Shown: positions 44,235 through 52,878 of the stretch, in pieces | How the letters are laid out: every line of letters begins with the position of its first letter | Numbering within the stretch: the first letter of the stretch is position 1 | Notes under the pieces: generated by a model | Told to the model about the DNA's origin: nothing | The model's input: only the letters and a program-made list of their open reading frames with translations | Database searches by the model: none | Position numbers and translations under genes: made by a program | Assembly: GCA_019635285.1 (NCBI GenBank) | Contig: JAHBZS010000011.1 | Coordinates: forward strand, 62,001-126,000 | DNA length: 64,000 nucleotides | Direction of reading: 5' to 3' | From: Rubrivivax sp. | GTDB lineage: Bacteria > Pseudomonadota > Gammaproteobacteria > Burkholderiales > Burkholderiaceae_C

Positions 44235-45152
44235 TCAGGGCTTCCACTGCGCCAGAAAGGCAAGCAGCACCTTGGCCGAGTTGTCGGCCGCCAAGCGCAT
44301 GAAGGTCCCCATCTCGTTCGCGCCCTCCCCGCCGCCCGCCAGGTCGCTGAGCGAGCGGAAGGCCAGGTAAGGCACGCCGTTGGCGTGCGCCACCATGCCG
44401 ACGGCGGCGGTTTCCATGTCCAGCACGTTGGCGTGGAAGGTGTCGAAGGTGTATTCGCGGAACGCCTTGTTGTCCATGAAGGCCTGGCCGGACACGCCGT
44501 TGCCGCCCACCACCAGCCTGGGCGGGTGCTTCAGGCAAGTGCCGGCGGCGCAGGCCGCCAGGTCCACCTTCAGGTTGCGCGCGGCCGCCAGCATGCCGGG
44601 GTCGGCTTCGAACCAGAAGCGGCGCGTGACCTGCGGCTGTGCCGCAGAGCGGAACTCCACCGGACGCGGGAACATGAAGCCGAAGTTCGGCAGCGTCGCG
44701 TCCTTGATGAACGGCGGCGGCTCGTAGCGGCCCGGCGCCACCTCGCGCGCCATCAGCAGCTCCAGGTACTGGCCCCACTGCGCCGGCACGGTCACGTCGC
44801 CGATGGACAGCTGCGGGTTCACGCCGCCGGCGATGCCGCTGAAGACGATGTGGCTGACCGGGAAGCGGTCCAGCGCCAGCTGCGTGTTCATGGTGGCGTT
44901 GGTCATGCTGATGCCCGACAGGAACAGCAGCACCGGGCGGCCTTCGAGCGTGCCGGTATGGAACTCCACACCGTTGATGCGCGTGGTGTGGGCGTCCTGC
45001 AGCTTTTGCCGCAGCAGCACCAGTTCGGGCTGGAACGCGGACATCACGGCGACGCGCGGCACGGCAGGTGGCGCCGACGGCGCGCTGGCGCAGCCGGCCA
45101 GCGCGGCCAGCAGCGCAACGGTGCTCAGGATCAGCGGACGGCGTCGGATCAT
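44235..45152 (-). CDS. Exported nucleosidase-like lipoprotein (MTA/SAH nucleosidase family)
   Basis: 305 aa from ATG 45152. Lipoprotein signal peptide with lipobox LAGC (Cys21). The rest follows the PNP/MTAN fold: VAVMSAFQPELVLL (the Glu that activates water in MTAN), the phosphate/ribose-side motif IVFSGIAGGVNPQLSIGDV, DMETAAVGMVAHANGVPYLA and catalytic Asp in FRSLSDLAGG. So it should cleave an N-glycosidic bond of a 5'-modified or ordinary purine nucleoside outside the cytoplasm. The mature protein is longer than E. coli MTAN (232 aa) because of an insert around residues 130-200. It would be co-oriented with region 45377 onward but 220 nt apart. Confidence 0.82.
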   Translation of the reverse strand: MIRRRPLILSTVALLAALAGCASAPSAPPAVPRVAVMSAFQPELVLLRQKLQDAHTTRINGVEFHTGTLEGRPVLLFLSGISMTNATMNTQLALDRFPVSHIVFSGIAGGVNPQLSIGDVTVPAQWGQYLELLMAREVAPGRYEPPPFIKDATLPNFGFMFPRPVEFRSAAQPQVTRRFWFEADPGMLAAARNLKVDLAACAAGTCLKHPPRLVVGGNGVSGQAFMDNKAFREYTFDTFHANVLDMETAAVGMVAHANGVPYLAFRSLSDLAGGGEGANEMGTFMRLAADNSAKVLLAFLAQWKP

Positions 45153-45343
45153 GGTCAGGCACTCCCCCGGTTCATTGCCTACATCGGCCAAGCTGGAACC
45201 TTAGCAGGTGCCCGGCCGCGCGCAGCCGCTCGAGCCTGCAGCCGCCTCTGCCGCGACGCACCAAGCCGCTCGCACGCTAGGCGCTCCGGCCAGGCAGGGG
45301 CGACTCGCCGCGCCGGACGAGCGTTGGGCGCTCGACGAAGGGC

Positions 45344-45376
45344 GACGATATCGTCAGGCAGCGGCCCTGTGGGCCG
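45344..45376 (-). terminator. Palindromes at the end of the long minus-strand operon
   Basis: Directly after the DenD-like stop codon is CGGCCC-TGT-GGGCCG (45362-45376), a 6-bp hairpin, followed by the 12-nt perfect palindrome GACGATATCGTC (45344-45355). No T-run follows, so rho-independent termination is uncertain. The rest of 45153-45376 shows no gene. Confidence 0.4.
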
Positions 45377-46324
45377 TCAGCTCAAGGCCAGCCGCACCAG
45401 GTCGTCGACCGACGCATCGCGGCGGAAGCCCGCGCCTTCCGCGGCAGCCGTGACCAGCGGCGGAAAGCGCGCGAACAGCGCTTCGACCCGTTCGTCCGGC
45501 GCATAGCGCACCAGCTCGGCAGCCGGCGTGCCGTACACCCGGCCGACGGCGTCAACCAGTTCGGCCATCGACGCGCGCCGCGTCGGCAGCGTCAGCGCGC
45601 GGCCGGCCGGCAGCGCGGCGGCGTCGACCTGCGCGCCATGCAGCAGCTGATCCACCACGCACGGCAGCGACGACGCCCAGGTCGTCGCTGCAGGCGAGGT
45701 CGGACAGGTGAAGGGCCGTCCGGCCGCCGGTTCGCGCAGCAGGTCGCTGAGAAAAGCCGACAGCTGCCCGGTGCGCGCCGGCGGACGCGCCAGCACGCCG
45801 GGCAGGCGCAGCGAGCGGCCGTCGATCCAGCCGCGGCGGCTGAAGTCGGCCACCAGCAGTTCACCGACCAGCTTGTGCATGCCGTAGCTCATCACCGGCT
45901 GCTTCGGCGTGTCGTCGTCGACCGGGCCGCGCAGCGTGCCGAACACGGCGATGCTGCTGGCAAAGACGAACACCGGCGCCGCGGCGCCCGCGTCGGCCTG
46001 CGCCTTGCAGCGTTCGAGCAGCGCCTGCGTCGCGTCGAGGTTGACGCGACGCGCCAGCGCGTACTGTTGTTCGGCCATGCCGCCGGGGATGCTGGCCAGG
46101 TGGAACACCACGTCGACGCCGTCGGCGAAGGCGCGGTCCAGCAGCCGGTCATCGGCCAGGTCGCCCGCCAGCGCTTCGACGCGCGCGTCGGCCGCCGCGT
46201 CCAGCCGCAGGTCGAGCAGCCGCAGCCGCTCGATCGTGCGGCTGCGCAGCGTGCCCGCCTCGAGCAGTTGCCGCGCCAGTGCGCGGCCGACGAATCCGTC
46301 GGCGCCGGTGATGAGCACGCGCAC
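45377..46324 (-). CDS. denD: NAD-dependent sugar-acid dehydrogenase, D-erythronate dehydrogenase (DenD)-like
   Basis: 315 aa extended SDR. The cofactor motif ITGADGFVGRALAR is followed by VFHLASIPGGMAEQQYALARRVN, a sequence characteristic of the DenD group, the Tyr-x3-Lys YGMHK, and LRLPGVLARPPARTG. DenD oxidises D-erythronate at C2; related proteins act on other uronate/aldonate-like acids, so substrate is open. Last gene of the long minus-strand operon, 1 nt after the FAH-family gene. Confidence 0.8.
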   Translation of the reverse strand: MRVLITGADGFVGRALARQLLEAGTLRSRTIERLRLLDLRLDAAADARVEALAGDLADDRLLDRAFADGVDVVFHLASIPGGMAEQQYALARRVNLDATQALLERCKAQADAGAAAPVFVFASSIAVFGTLRGPVDDDTPKQPVMSYGMHKLVGELLVADFSRRGWIDGRSLRLPGVLARPPARTGQLSAFLSDLLREPAAGRPFTCPTSPAATTWASSLPCVVDQLLHGAQVDAAALPAGRALTLPTRRASMAELVDAVGRVYGTPAAELVRYAPDERVEALFARFPPLVTAAAEGAGFRRDASVDDLVRLALS

Positions 46325-46325
46325 T

Positions 46326-47312
46326 TCAGCCTCCCGCGGCGACCACCCGCTGGTCGATCACGCCGAAAGGCCCGTCGCGGCCATCGGCGAACTTGGCCTG
46401 CATGCGCACCCGGTCGCCGAACTTCATGTAGCCGGTCTTCGCCGCACCCTGCTCGAGCATCTCGATGACGCGCCGCTCGGCGATGCAGGCCGAGCCGGCC
46501 GCGCCGCCGGCGTTGGACACCGTGCCCGAGCCGACGATCGTGCCGGCGCTCAGGCGCCGCGTGTGCGCGGCATGCGCGACCAGTTCGCCGAAGTGGAAGT
46601 TCATCTCGCGGCCGTTGGGCTCGCCGAAGCGCTGGCCGTTCCATTGCACGTGCAGCGCCAGGTGCACGCGCCCGCCCGCCCAGGCGTCGCCCAGCTCGTC
46701 GGGCGTCACCGCGATGGGCGCGAAGGCGGTCGAGGGCTTGGCCTGCAGGAAGCCGAAGCCCGACTGCATCTCGCGCGGGCCCAGCGCGCGCAGGCTCCAG
46801 TCGTTGATCTGCACGACCAGCCGGATGCAGCCCAGCGCGGCGTCGGCCGACGCGCCCATCGGCACTGGGCCGGTGACCACGCCGAACTCGCCCTCGAAGT
46901 CGATGCCGTCGGCCTCGCGCGGCAGCGGCACGTCGGCCTGGCAGCCGAGGAAGTCGTCGCTCGCGCCCTGGTACATCACCGGCACGGTGTCGAACTGCGG
47001 GATCGGCGGCGAGTTGAAGGCACGCTCCATCAGCCGACCGTGGTTCAGGAAGGCCGAGCCGTCCAGCCACTGCGGGCTGCGCGGCAGCGGCGCGAGGCAG
47101 GGCGCGGCGTCGAAGGGCAAGGCGCCGGCGGCGGTGCCGGCATTCAGTTGCTCGTACAGCGCCTGCAGCCGCGGCTGCACCGCGTCCCAGCGCTGCAGCG
47201 CGTCGATCAGGCTGGCGGCGATGCCGGTGGCGGGCACGGCGCTGCGGCCGTCGCGCGAGACGACCATCAGGCGGCCGTCCGGCGTGCCGTCGGCTTGGGT
47301 GGCGAATTTCAT
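46326..47312 (-). CDS. Fumarylacetoacetate hydrolase-family protein
   Basis: 328 aa metal-dependent hydrolase/hydratase/decarboxylase. Two metal-binding Glu in DFEGEFGVV and Asp in VQINDWSLR are visible, with the catalytic Lys of FLQAKPSTAF and the SAGTIVGSGTVSN motif of full-length bacterial FAH-type enzymes. Members act late in aromatic degradation on ring-cleavage products. Here it would act on a linear 3,5-dioxo-acid or its relative, if the operon is catabolic. 12 nt behind a Bug-type gene. Confidence 0.88.
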   Translation of the reverse strand: MKFATQADGTPDGRLMVVSRDGRSAVPATGIAASLIDALQRWDAVQPRLQALYEQLNAGTAAGALPFDAAPCLAPLPRSPQWLDGSAFLNHGRLMERAFNSPPIPQFDTVPVMYQGASDDFLGCQADVPLPREADGIDFEGEFGVVTGPVPMGASADAALGCIRLVVQINDWSLRALGPREMQSGFGFLQAKPSTAFAPIAVTPDELGDAWAGGRVHLALHVQWNGQRFGEPNGREMNFHFGELVAHAAHTRRLSAGTIVGSGTVSNAGGAAGSACIAERRVIEMLEQGAAKTGYMKFGDRVRMQAKFADGRDGPFGVIDQRVVAAGG

Positions 47313-47324
47313 GTCAGCGATCCT

Positions 47325-48314
47325 TCAGTTGCCCGGCAGATCCAGGCGCAGGTTGGCGGCCTTGATGACCTTGGCATAGCGTTGGGTTTCGGCGTCGACG
47401 AAGGCGCCAAAGCCCTCGGGTGACAGCGTCGACGGCTCCGGGCTGCCCAGCAGCACCAGCTTGTCGCGCGCCTCGGGCGTGGCCATCGCCCGCTGCACTT
47501 CGGCATTGAGCCGCCTGACGGCCTCGCGCGGCAGGTTGGCCGGCGCGAACAAGCCGAACCAGCCGGTAACCTCGAAGCCGGGCAGGCCCGATTCGGCCAC
47601 CGTCGGCAAGTCGGCCGGCAGCACCGGCGAACGCCGGGCACCGGTCTGCGCGATCAGCTTCAGCTTGCCGTCCTTGACCTGCGGTGCCACCACCAGCGCG
47701 CTGTTGAACATCAGCTGCACCTGGCCGCCCATCAGGTCGTTCAGGGCCGGCGCCGCGCCCTTGTAGGGCACGTGCAGCATCTGCACGCCGGCCATCTGGT
47801 CGAACATCTCCCCGGCCAGGTGCAGCGTGTTGCCCACGCCGGCCGACGCATAGGCGATCTTGCCCGGGTTGCGGCGCGCCGCGTCGATCAGCTCGCGCAC
47901 GTTGTTCGCCGGCAGGCTGGGATGGGCGACGATGACCATCGGCCCCGGCGGCACCACCAGCGCCACCGGCACGAAATCGCGCGCGCTGTCGTAGGGCAGC
48001 TTCGGGTACAGCGTGGCATTGCTGGCATGCGCGGCGCTGGCGAAGAGCAGCGTGTGGCCATCGGTGGATTTGGCGACGAAGTCGCTGGCGATGATGCCGT
48101 TGGCGCCGGGCTTCGATTCGACCACCACCGGCTGGCCCAAGGCCGCGGCCAGCTTGTCGGCCAGCAGCCGCGCCACCAGGTCGCTGGTGCCGCCGGGTGG
48201 AAATGGCAGCACGATGCGCAGCGGCCGCGTCGGCCAGTCGGCGGCCCGCGCCGGCACGGCGGCGGCGGCCGCGGCGAGAAGCAGCGCGCGGCGCGTGAGT
48301 GAGCTTGCATTCAT
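47325..48314 (-). CDS. Tripartite tricarboxylate transporter-type binding protein (Bug/TctC), copy 1
   Basis: 329 aa periplasmic solute receptor. Twin-arginine-like/Sec signal (SLTRRALLLAAAAAAVPA, cleavage near ARA-AD), then WPTRPLRIVLPFPPGGTSDL, the Bug family's classic first strand, and ANGIIASDFVAKSTDGHTL, HVPYKGAAPALNDLMGGQ. Ligands of this family are carboxylates or aromatic acids. No TctA/TctB membrane partners are adjacent. It follows the second Bug gene by 2 nt. ATG 48314 chosen over TTG 48320. Confidence 0.9.
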   Translation of the reverse strand: MNASSLTRRALLLAAAAAAVPARAADWPTRPLRIVLPFPPGGTSDLVARLLADKLAAALGQPVVVESKPGANGIIASDFVAKSTDGHTLLFASAAHASNATLYPKLPYDSARDFVPVALVVPPGPMVIVAHPSLPANNVRELIDAARRNPGKIAYASAGVGNTLHLAGEMFDQMAGVQMLHVPYKGAAPALNDLMGGQVQLMFNSALVVAPQVKDGKLKLIAQTGARRSPVLPADLPTVAESGLPGFEVTGWFGLFAPANLPREAVRRLNAEVQRAMATPEARDKLVLLGSPEPSTLSPEGFGAFVDAETQRYAKVIKAANLRLDLPGN

Positions 48315-48316
48315 CG

Positions 48317-49294
48317 TCAATCCACCGTGATCTGGTTGTCCTTCACCACCTTGGCCCAGCCGCGTGCGTCCTCGGCCAGAAAGGCCTTGAACGCCGCCGG
48401 CGTGCTGCCCACCGGCGGCAGCCCGTAGTCGCGCAGCAGCGCCCGGAAGTCGGCGGATTCGACGATGCGGTTGGACAGCGCGGCCAGCGCCTGCACCGTG
48501 GCCTCGGGCGTCTCGCGCGGCACGAAGATGCCCTGCCAGGAATCGCCGCTGAAGCCGGGGAAGCTCTCGCCCACCGTCGGCACCTCGGGCAGCATCTCCA
48601 GCCGCTTGGCGCTGGTGACGGCCAGCGCGCGCACGCGGCCGCCCTTGATCTGGCCGATCGCCGTGGTGCTGGCGTCGACGCCGACGTCCACGCGCCGGCC
48701 GATGACGTCGGGCATGAACGCGTCCTTGTAGGGGATGTGCGTCATGTGCGCGCCCGCCGTGTTCAGCAGCCGCGCCATCACCACGTGCAGCCCGGTGCCG
48801 ATGCCGCCGCTGGCGTAGGTCAGCGCGCCGGGCTTGGCCTTGGCGTCACGCAGCAGATCGTCCAGCGTGCGCCATGGCGCGTCGGCGCCCACCAGCAGCA
48901 CGTAGGGCACCGCCAGCACCTGCGTCACCGGCGTGAAGTCCTCGGCCTTGTACGGCAGCTTGCGGAACACATAGGGGTTGATCGAGAAGGTGTTGTTCAC
49001 CGTCCAGAGCAGCGTGCTGCCGTCGGCCGGCGCTGCGGCCGCCGCCTGCGTGGCGATGATGCTGCTCGCGCCCGGCTTGTTCTCGACCACCACCGGCTGG
49101 CCGCTCAGCCTGGCGAAGCGCTCGGCCCATTGGCGGGCCACCACGTCGGGCGACACGCCGGCGGGGAACGGCACGATCACCCGCACCGGCTTGCTCGGAA
49201 ACGCCGGCTGCGCGCGTGCCGCACCGGGCGCCAGCAGCGCCGCCGCCGCGCCCAGCAGAAGGCGGCGTCGCGCCGCGGGATTCGAATGCGTCAT
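48317..49294 (-). CDS. Tripartite tricarboxylate transporter-type binding protein (Bug/TctC), copy 2
   Basis: 325 aa, paralogue of the Bug protein downstream. Signal peptide (ARRRLLLGAAAALLAPGAAR, then AQP), then FPSKPVRVIVPFPAGVSPDVVARQ and ENKPGASSIIATQAAAAAPADG; HIPYKDAFMPDVIGRRVDVGVD later. The residues lining the pocket differ from copy 1 (VSPDV versus TSDLV), suggesting a different ligand. AGAGGA ribosome-binding site before ATG 49294. Lies between an SDR and the other Bug gene. Confidence 0.9.
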   Translation of the reverse strand: MTHSNPAARRRLLLGAAAALLAPGAARAQPAFPSKPVRVIVPFPAGVSPDVVARQWAERFARLSGQPVVVENKPGASSIIATQAAAAAPADGSTLLWTVNNTFSINPYVFRKLPYKAEDFTPVTQVLAVPYVLLVGADAPWRTLDDLLRDAKAKPGALTYASGGIGTGLHVVMARLLNTAGAHMTHIPYKDAFMPDVIGRRVDVGVDASTTAIGQIKGGRVRALAVTSAKRLEMLPEVPTVGESFPGFSGDSWQGIFVPRETPEATVQALAALSNRIVESADFRALLRDYGLPPVGSTPAAFKAFLAEDARGWAKVVKDNQITVD

Positions 49295-49310
49295 TTGCAG
49301 AAGTCCTCTT

Positions 49311-50072
49311 TCAGGAACCGTCGCCGATGGTCGTACCGCCATCGACGACGAGGTTGTGGCCGTTGATGAAGGCACCGGCCTGGGCCGCGAGCATGACCAC
49401 CACGCCGGCGATCTCGTGCGGCTCGCCGACGCGGCGCAGCGGCGTCTGCGCCAGCCGCCGCTGCATGAAGGCGGCGTCGGCCAGCAGCGGCTCGGCCAGC
49501 GGCGTGCGGATCAGCCCCGGCGAGACGGCATTGCAGCGCACGCCGTGCGGGCCCCACTCCACCGCCAGGTTGCGTGCCAGTTGCGCCAGCGCCGCCTTGC
49601 TCAGCCCGTACAGGCCGATGGCCCGGTTGCCGCGCAGCCCGGCGATGCTGGACATCAGGATCACGCTGCCGCCGCCGCGCGCCGCCATGCCGGGCACCAG
49701 CGCCTGGGTCAGCCGCAACGCGCTCTTCAGATTCACTTCGAGCACGCGGTCGATGTCGGCATCGGCCAGCGCGCCGAGCGGACCGGCCGGGCCCTGGATG
49801 CCGGCGTTGCAGACCAGCACGTCGACCGCGCCGGCCGCGGCCACCAGCGCATCGACCTGCTCGTGCCGCGACAGGTCGGCGGCGATGCCGCGCGCGCGCT
49901 GGCCGGCATCGCGCAGGCGCCCCGCCAGGTCCTCGCAGGCGCTGGCCTCGATGTCGCTGACGATGAGCTCGGCGCCGTGCATCGCCAGCGCCTCGCAGAT
50001 CGCGATGCCCAGGCCGCCGGTGGCACCGGTGACCAGCGCCCCGCGGCCGTGCAGGTCGAACAGATCGTGCAT
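49311..50072 (-). CDS. SDR-family oxidoreductase
   Basis: 253 aa classical SDR. Cofactor motif TGATGGLGIAI, CNAGIQG, Ser in MSSIAG and Tyr-x3-Lys in YGLSK; Asp after strand 2 (VSDIEAS) favours NAD. Likely oxidises a hydroxyl or reduces a ketone of a pathway intermediate. 4 nt after the cupin gene. Confidence 0.9.
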   Translation of the reverse strand: MHDLFDLHGRGALVTGATGGLGIAICEALAMHGAELIVSDIEASACEDLAGRLRDAGQRARGIAADLSRHEQVDALVAAAGAVDVLVCNAGIQGPAGPLGALADADIDRVLEVNLKSALRLTQALVPGMAARGGGSVILMSSIAGLRGNRAIGLYGLSKAALAQLARNLAVEWGPHGVRCNAVSPGLIRTPLAEPLLADAAFMQRRLAQTPLRRVGEPHEIAGVVVMLAAQAGAFINGHNLVVDGGTTIGDGS

Positions 50073-50076
50073 CGGC

Positions 50077-50655
50077 TCAGCGCCGGGCCAGCGCTGCCGC
50101 GATCGCCGGGTCGTAGCGGCCGTCGACCAGGATGAACAGCATGCGGCAAGGCTTGTCGGAGCGATTGGCCCAGGCGTGGTTGGTGCCGCGCTGCACGACC
50201 ACGCTGCCGGGCTTGAGCGGTACCTCGCTGTCGTCGAGCACCAGCGTCAGCTCGCCTTCGATGACGATGCCGTAGTCCACCGTCTCGGTGCGGTGCATCA
50301 GCGGGTGCGGCGAACCGGCCTTGACGGTGGACGCCGCCGCGTCGCCGATCTGGCTGAAGGCGTCGTGCATCTTCGCCGCGCCGCGCGCCAGCAGCTCGGG
50401 CGTGTCCGGCGGGATGTCGACGAAGCGGATGCGCGTGCCCTGCGCCGGCGGCGGCAGCATCAGCGGCGCGGTGCTGGGGTCGGCGCCGTTGTCCACCGGG
50501 GCCGGGCTGCCTGCGGTGCACCAGACCTCGTGGAACACCGTGCCGGGGATGGCAGCGATCTCGGCGACCGTGGGCAGCGGCCCGTTGCTGGCGACGATCG
50601 CCTTGCCGTCGGCGTCGTGGCCGGTGACGACGCGGTGGATCGGGGGAAAGTTCAT
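50077..50655 (-). CDS. Cupin-domain protein
   Basis: 192 aa with one cupin barrel in the C-terminal half: motif 1 around MHRTETVDYGIVIEGELTLV and motif 2 VVQRGTNHAWANRSDKP, offering His/Glu/His metal ligands. The N-terminal half (HRVVTGHDADGKAIVASNGP, FHEVWCTAGSPAP) resembles proteins annotated as cupins of aromatic catabolism. Dioxygenase or isomerase activity cannot be told apart. AGGAGCACG precedes ATG 50655. Confidence 0.85.
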   Translation of the reverse strand: MNFPPIHRVVTGHDADGKAIVASNGPLPTVAEIAAIPGTVFHEVWCTAGSPAPVDNGADPSTAPLMLPPPAQGTRIRFVDIPPDTPELLARGAAKMHDAFSQIGDAAASTVKAGSPHPLMHRTETVDYGIVIEGELTLVLDDSEVPLKPGSVVVQRGTNHAWANRSDKPCRMLFILVDGRYDPAIAAALARR

Positions 50656-50695
50656 GTGGCGTGCTCCTGCGTTGCAAGGGGGGCTTGGGACGAAT

Positions 50696-52087
50696 TCAGC
50701 CGCTCGGCTGGGCGGCGGCACGCAGCGCGGCCACGCGCTCGCGCGTATACAGGTCGGTCCACTTCAGCGAATTCAGGTCGCTGACCGAGAAGCGGTCGTA
50801 GGTCCGGCGCTCGAAGCGCTTGCGCTGGCCGCCGACGTAGACCGAAGCGATCGCCGCCGGGTCCAGCAGCACGCGGACATCGGCCAGCGGATCGCCGGTG
50901 ATGCACAGGAAGTCGGCGTGCCGGCCGACCTCGATCGCGCCGGACTGCGCGTGGGCCGGCGTGCCCGGCCGGCCGCGGGGCATCAGCTGGGCGCCCACCG
51001 AGGTGGCGGCGCGCAGCGCCTGCGCGGGCGTGAAGCCCAGCCACTGCACCAGGATGTCGATCTCGCGCGCGTGCCATTCGCCGTAGGGCGTGACGGCGAA
51101 GCCGGCGTCGCTGCCGGTGACGAAGGGCACGCCGGCGTCGCGCAGCCGCCGCAGGTTGCGGCAGCCGATGTCGACCACGCGCTGCTGCATCGCGCAGTAG
51201 CCCGATGACACCGACGGGTCGTGATCCTGGCTGAACTCGATGTTGTTGCGCAGGAAGGTCAGCGTCGGCGCGACGACGCCGCCGGAGCGCAGCAGCGCCT
51301 CGGCGCATTCGTCGTCGGCGAAGAACGCGTGGAAGACCAAGTCCACGCCGGCGCGCGCGGCCTGCAGCACCGCCTCCTTGCCGTAGGCGTGCGTCGCCAC
51401 GCGTTTGCCCAGGCGGTGTGCCTCGGCGACCATCGCGCTGACCTCGTCCTGCGTGAAGGCGGCGATGTGCGTGCCATCCTCGCGGAAGTGCGTGCCGTCC
51501 AGCGCGATCTTGATGAAGTCGACGCCGGCCTTGGCCTGCCGGCGCACCTCCTCGCGCTGCGCGTCGCGCGTGGTGCACAGCCGCCCCGTCACGTACTCGG
51601 GTGTGCCCACGTGCTCGGGGAACCAGTCGTTCAGGCTGTGGCGGTTGGCCACGACGTTGCTGCTGGCGGCGATGCGCGGGCCGTCGAAGAGTCCGGCGCG
51701 GATGGCGTCGCGCACCGCGATGCTGCAGTTGCCGGCGTCGCCGGGCACGACGATCGACGTGTAGCCCGCCGCCAGCACGTGCTGCGCGAAGAACAGGCCG
51801 CGCAGCGCGCGCCATTCGGGCGTCACCCAGAAGTCGATGTCCTCCTCGCTGCGCGCGTTGCCGAAGACCAGGTGCGTGTGCACGTCGACCATCCCCGGCA
51901 TGACGAAGTGCGCGGCGGCGTCGAGCACCGTGTCCTGCGGGCCGGGCTGCGGCGCCGCCGCGGTCGGCCCGACGTGCGTGAACAGGCCGTTCTCGACGAC
52001 CAGCGTCTGCGCGTGCCGCACCTGGTCTTCCAAGCCGGTGAAGAGCCGCGCGCAGCGGATGAACTGCCGGGGGACACTCATGGTCAT
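50696..52087 (-). CDS. Amidohydrolase (imidazolonepropionase-like)
   Basis: 463 aa binuclear metal hydrolase. Metal ligands: His-x-His in MVDVHTHLVF, the bridging Lys in DFIKIALDG, His in VATHAYGKE, His in LVFHAFF, and Asp in VTGSDAGFAVTP; C-terminal beta strands ARRH-x-DF reassemble (GRHADFLCITGDPL). Substrates of the family are cyclic amides, ureas or imidazolones, or arylamide bonds. The start at 52087 overlaps the cyclase stop (ATGA). Confidence 0.9.
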   Translation of the reverse strand: MTMSVPRQFIRCARLFTGLEDQVRHAQTLVVENGLFTHVGPTAAAPQPGPQDTVLDAAAHFVMPGMVDVHTHLVFGNARSEEDIDFWVTPEWRALRGLFFAQHVLAAGYTSIVVPGDAGNCSIAVRDAIRAGLFDGPRIAASSNVVANRHSLNDWFPEHVGTPEYVTGRLCTTRDAQREEVRRQAKAGVDFIKIALDGTHFREDGTHIAAFTQDEVSAMVAEAHRLGKRVATHAYGKEAVLQAARAGVDLVFHAFFADDECAEALLRSGGVVAPTLTFLRNNIEFSQDHDPSVSSGYCAMQQRVVDIGCRNLRRLRDAGVPFVTGSDAGFAVTPYGEWHAREIDILVQWLGFTPAQALRAATSVGAQLMPRGRPGTPAHAQSGAIEVGRHADFLCITGDPLADVRVLLDPAAIASVYVGGQRKRFERRTYDRFSVSDLNSLKWTDLYTRERVAALRAAAQPSG

Positions 52088-52878
52088 TCCTCGAAGATGG
52101 CGACGGCGCGCGTCCAGCCGGCGCTGGCGCCGCGGATCTTGTGCGGGAAGCAACTGACGGTGAAGCCGTGCGCCGGCAGCGACTCCAGGTTGTGCAGCTT
52201 CTCCAGGTGGCAGTAGCCGATGTCGCGGCCGGCCTTGTGGCCTTCCCAGATCAGCGCCTTGTTGCCGGTCTCGGCCACTTTCTTGGCGGTGTAGCTGAAG
52301 GGCGCGTCCCAGCTCCATGCGTCGGTGCCGGTCAGGCGCACGCCGCGTTCCAGCAGGAACATGGTCGCCTCGTAACCCATGCCGCAGCCGGCGCTGACGA
52401 AGTCCGGGTGGCCGTAGCGCGAGCCGGCGCGCGTGTTGACGAGCACGATGTCCAGCGGCTGCAAGTCGTGGCCGATGCGCGTCAGCTCGGCCTGCACGTC
52501 GGCGGCCGTCGCCACGTAGCCGTCGGCGAAGTGGCGGAAGTCCAGCTTCACGCCCGGCTGGAAGCACCATTCCAGCGGCACCTGATCGATGGTGATGCTC
52601 GGACGGCTGCCGCCGTTCTTCGCGTCCTGCGTCGAGTGGAAGTGCCACGGCGCGTCCAGGTGCGTGCCGTTGTGCGTGGTCAGCGTCACCCATTCGGCGG
52701 CGGCGGCCTCGCCGCCGGGGTAGTCCTCGGGCTTGGTGCCGGGCAGCATGGCCAGGAACTCGGGCAGCGTGTCGGCATGCTTCTGGTAAGTGATCTTCGG
52801 CGCCAGCGGCGGCGGGTCGGAGAGCACGTCGTTCTCCAGGTAGATCGACAGGTCGACGAATCTGCGTTGCGGCTTCAT
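52084..52878 (-). CDS. Cyclase-family hydrolase (kynurenine formamidase-like)
   Basis: 264 aa metal-dependent hydrolase. RRFVDLSIYLENDVLSDPP is the family start; the metal site includes THNGTHLDAPWHFH (HxGTHxDxPxH) and the acid at DIVLVNTRAGSRYG and GMGYEATMFLLERG. Relatives hydrolyse N-formylkynurenine, isatin or cyclic lactams/lactones. In this operon it is a plausible ring-opening hydrolase. Coupled by 4-nt overlaps to both neighbours. Confidence 0.88.
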   Translation of the reverse strand: MKPQRRFVDLSIYLENDVLSDPPPLAPKITYQKHADTLPEFLAMLPGTKPEDYPGGEAAAAEWVTLTTHNGTHLDAPWHFHSTQDAKNGGSRPSITIDQVPLEWCFQPGVKLDFRHFADGYVATAADVQAELTRIGHDLQPLDIVLVNTRAGSRYGHPDFVSAGCGMGYEATMFLLERGVRLTGTDAWSWDAPFSYTAKKVAETGNKALIWEGHKAGRDIGYCHLEKLHNLESLPAHGFTVSCFPHKIRGASAGWTRAVAIFEE

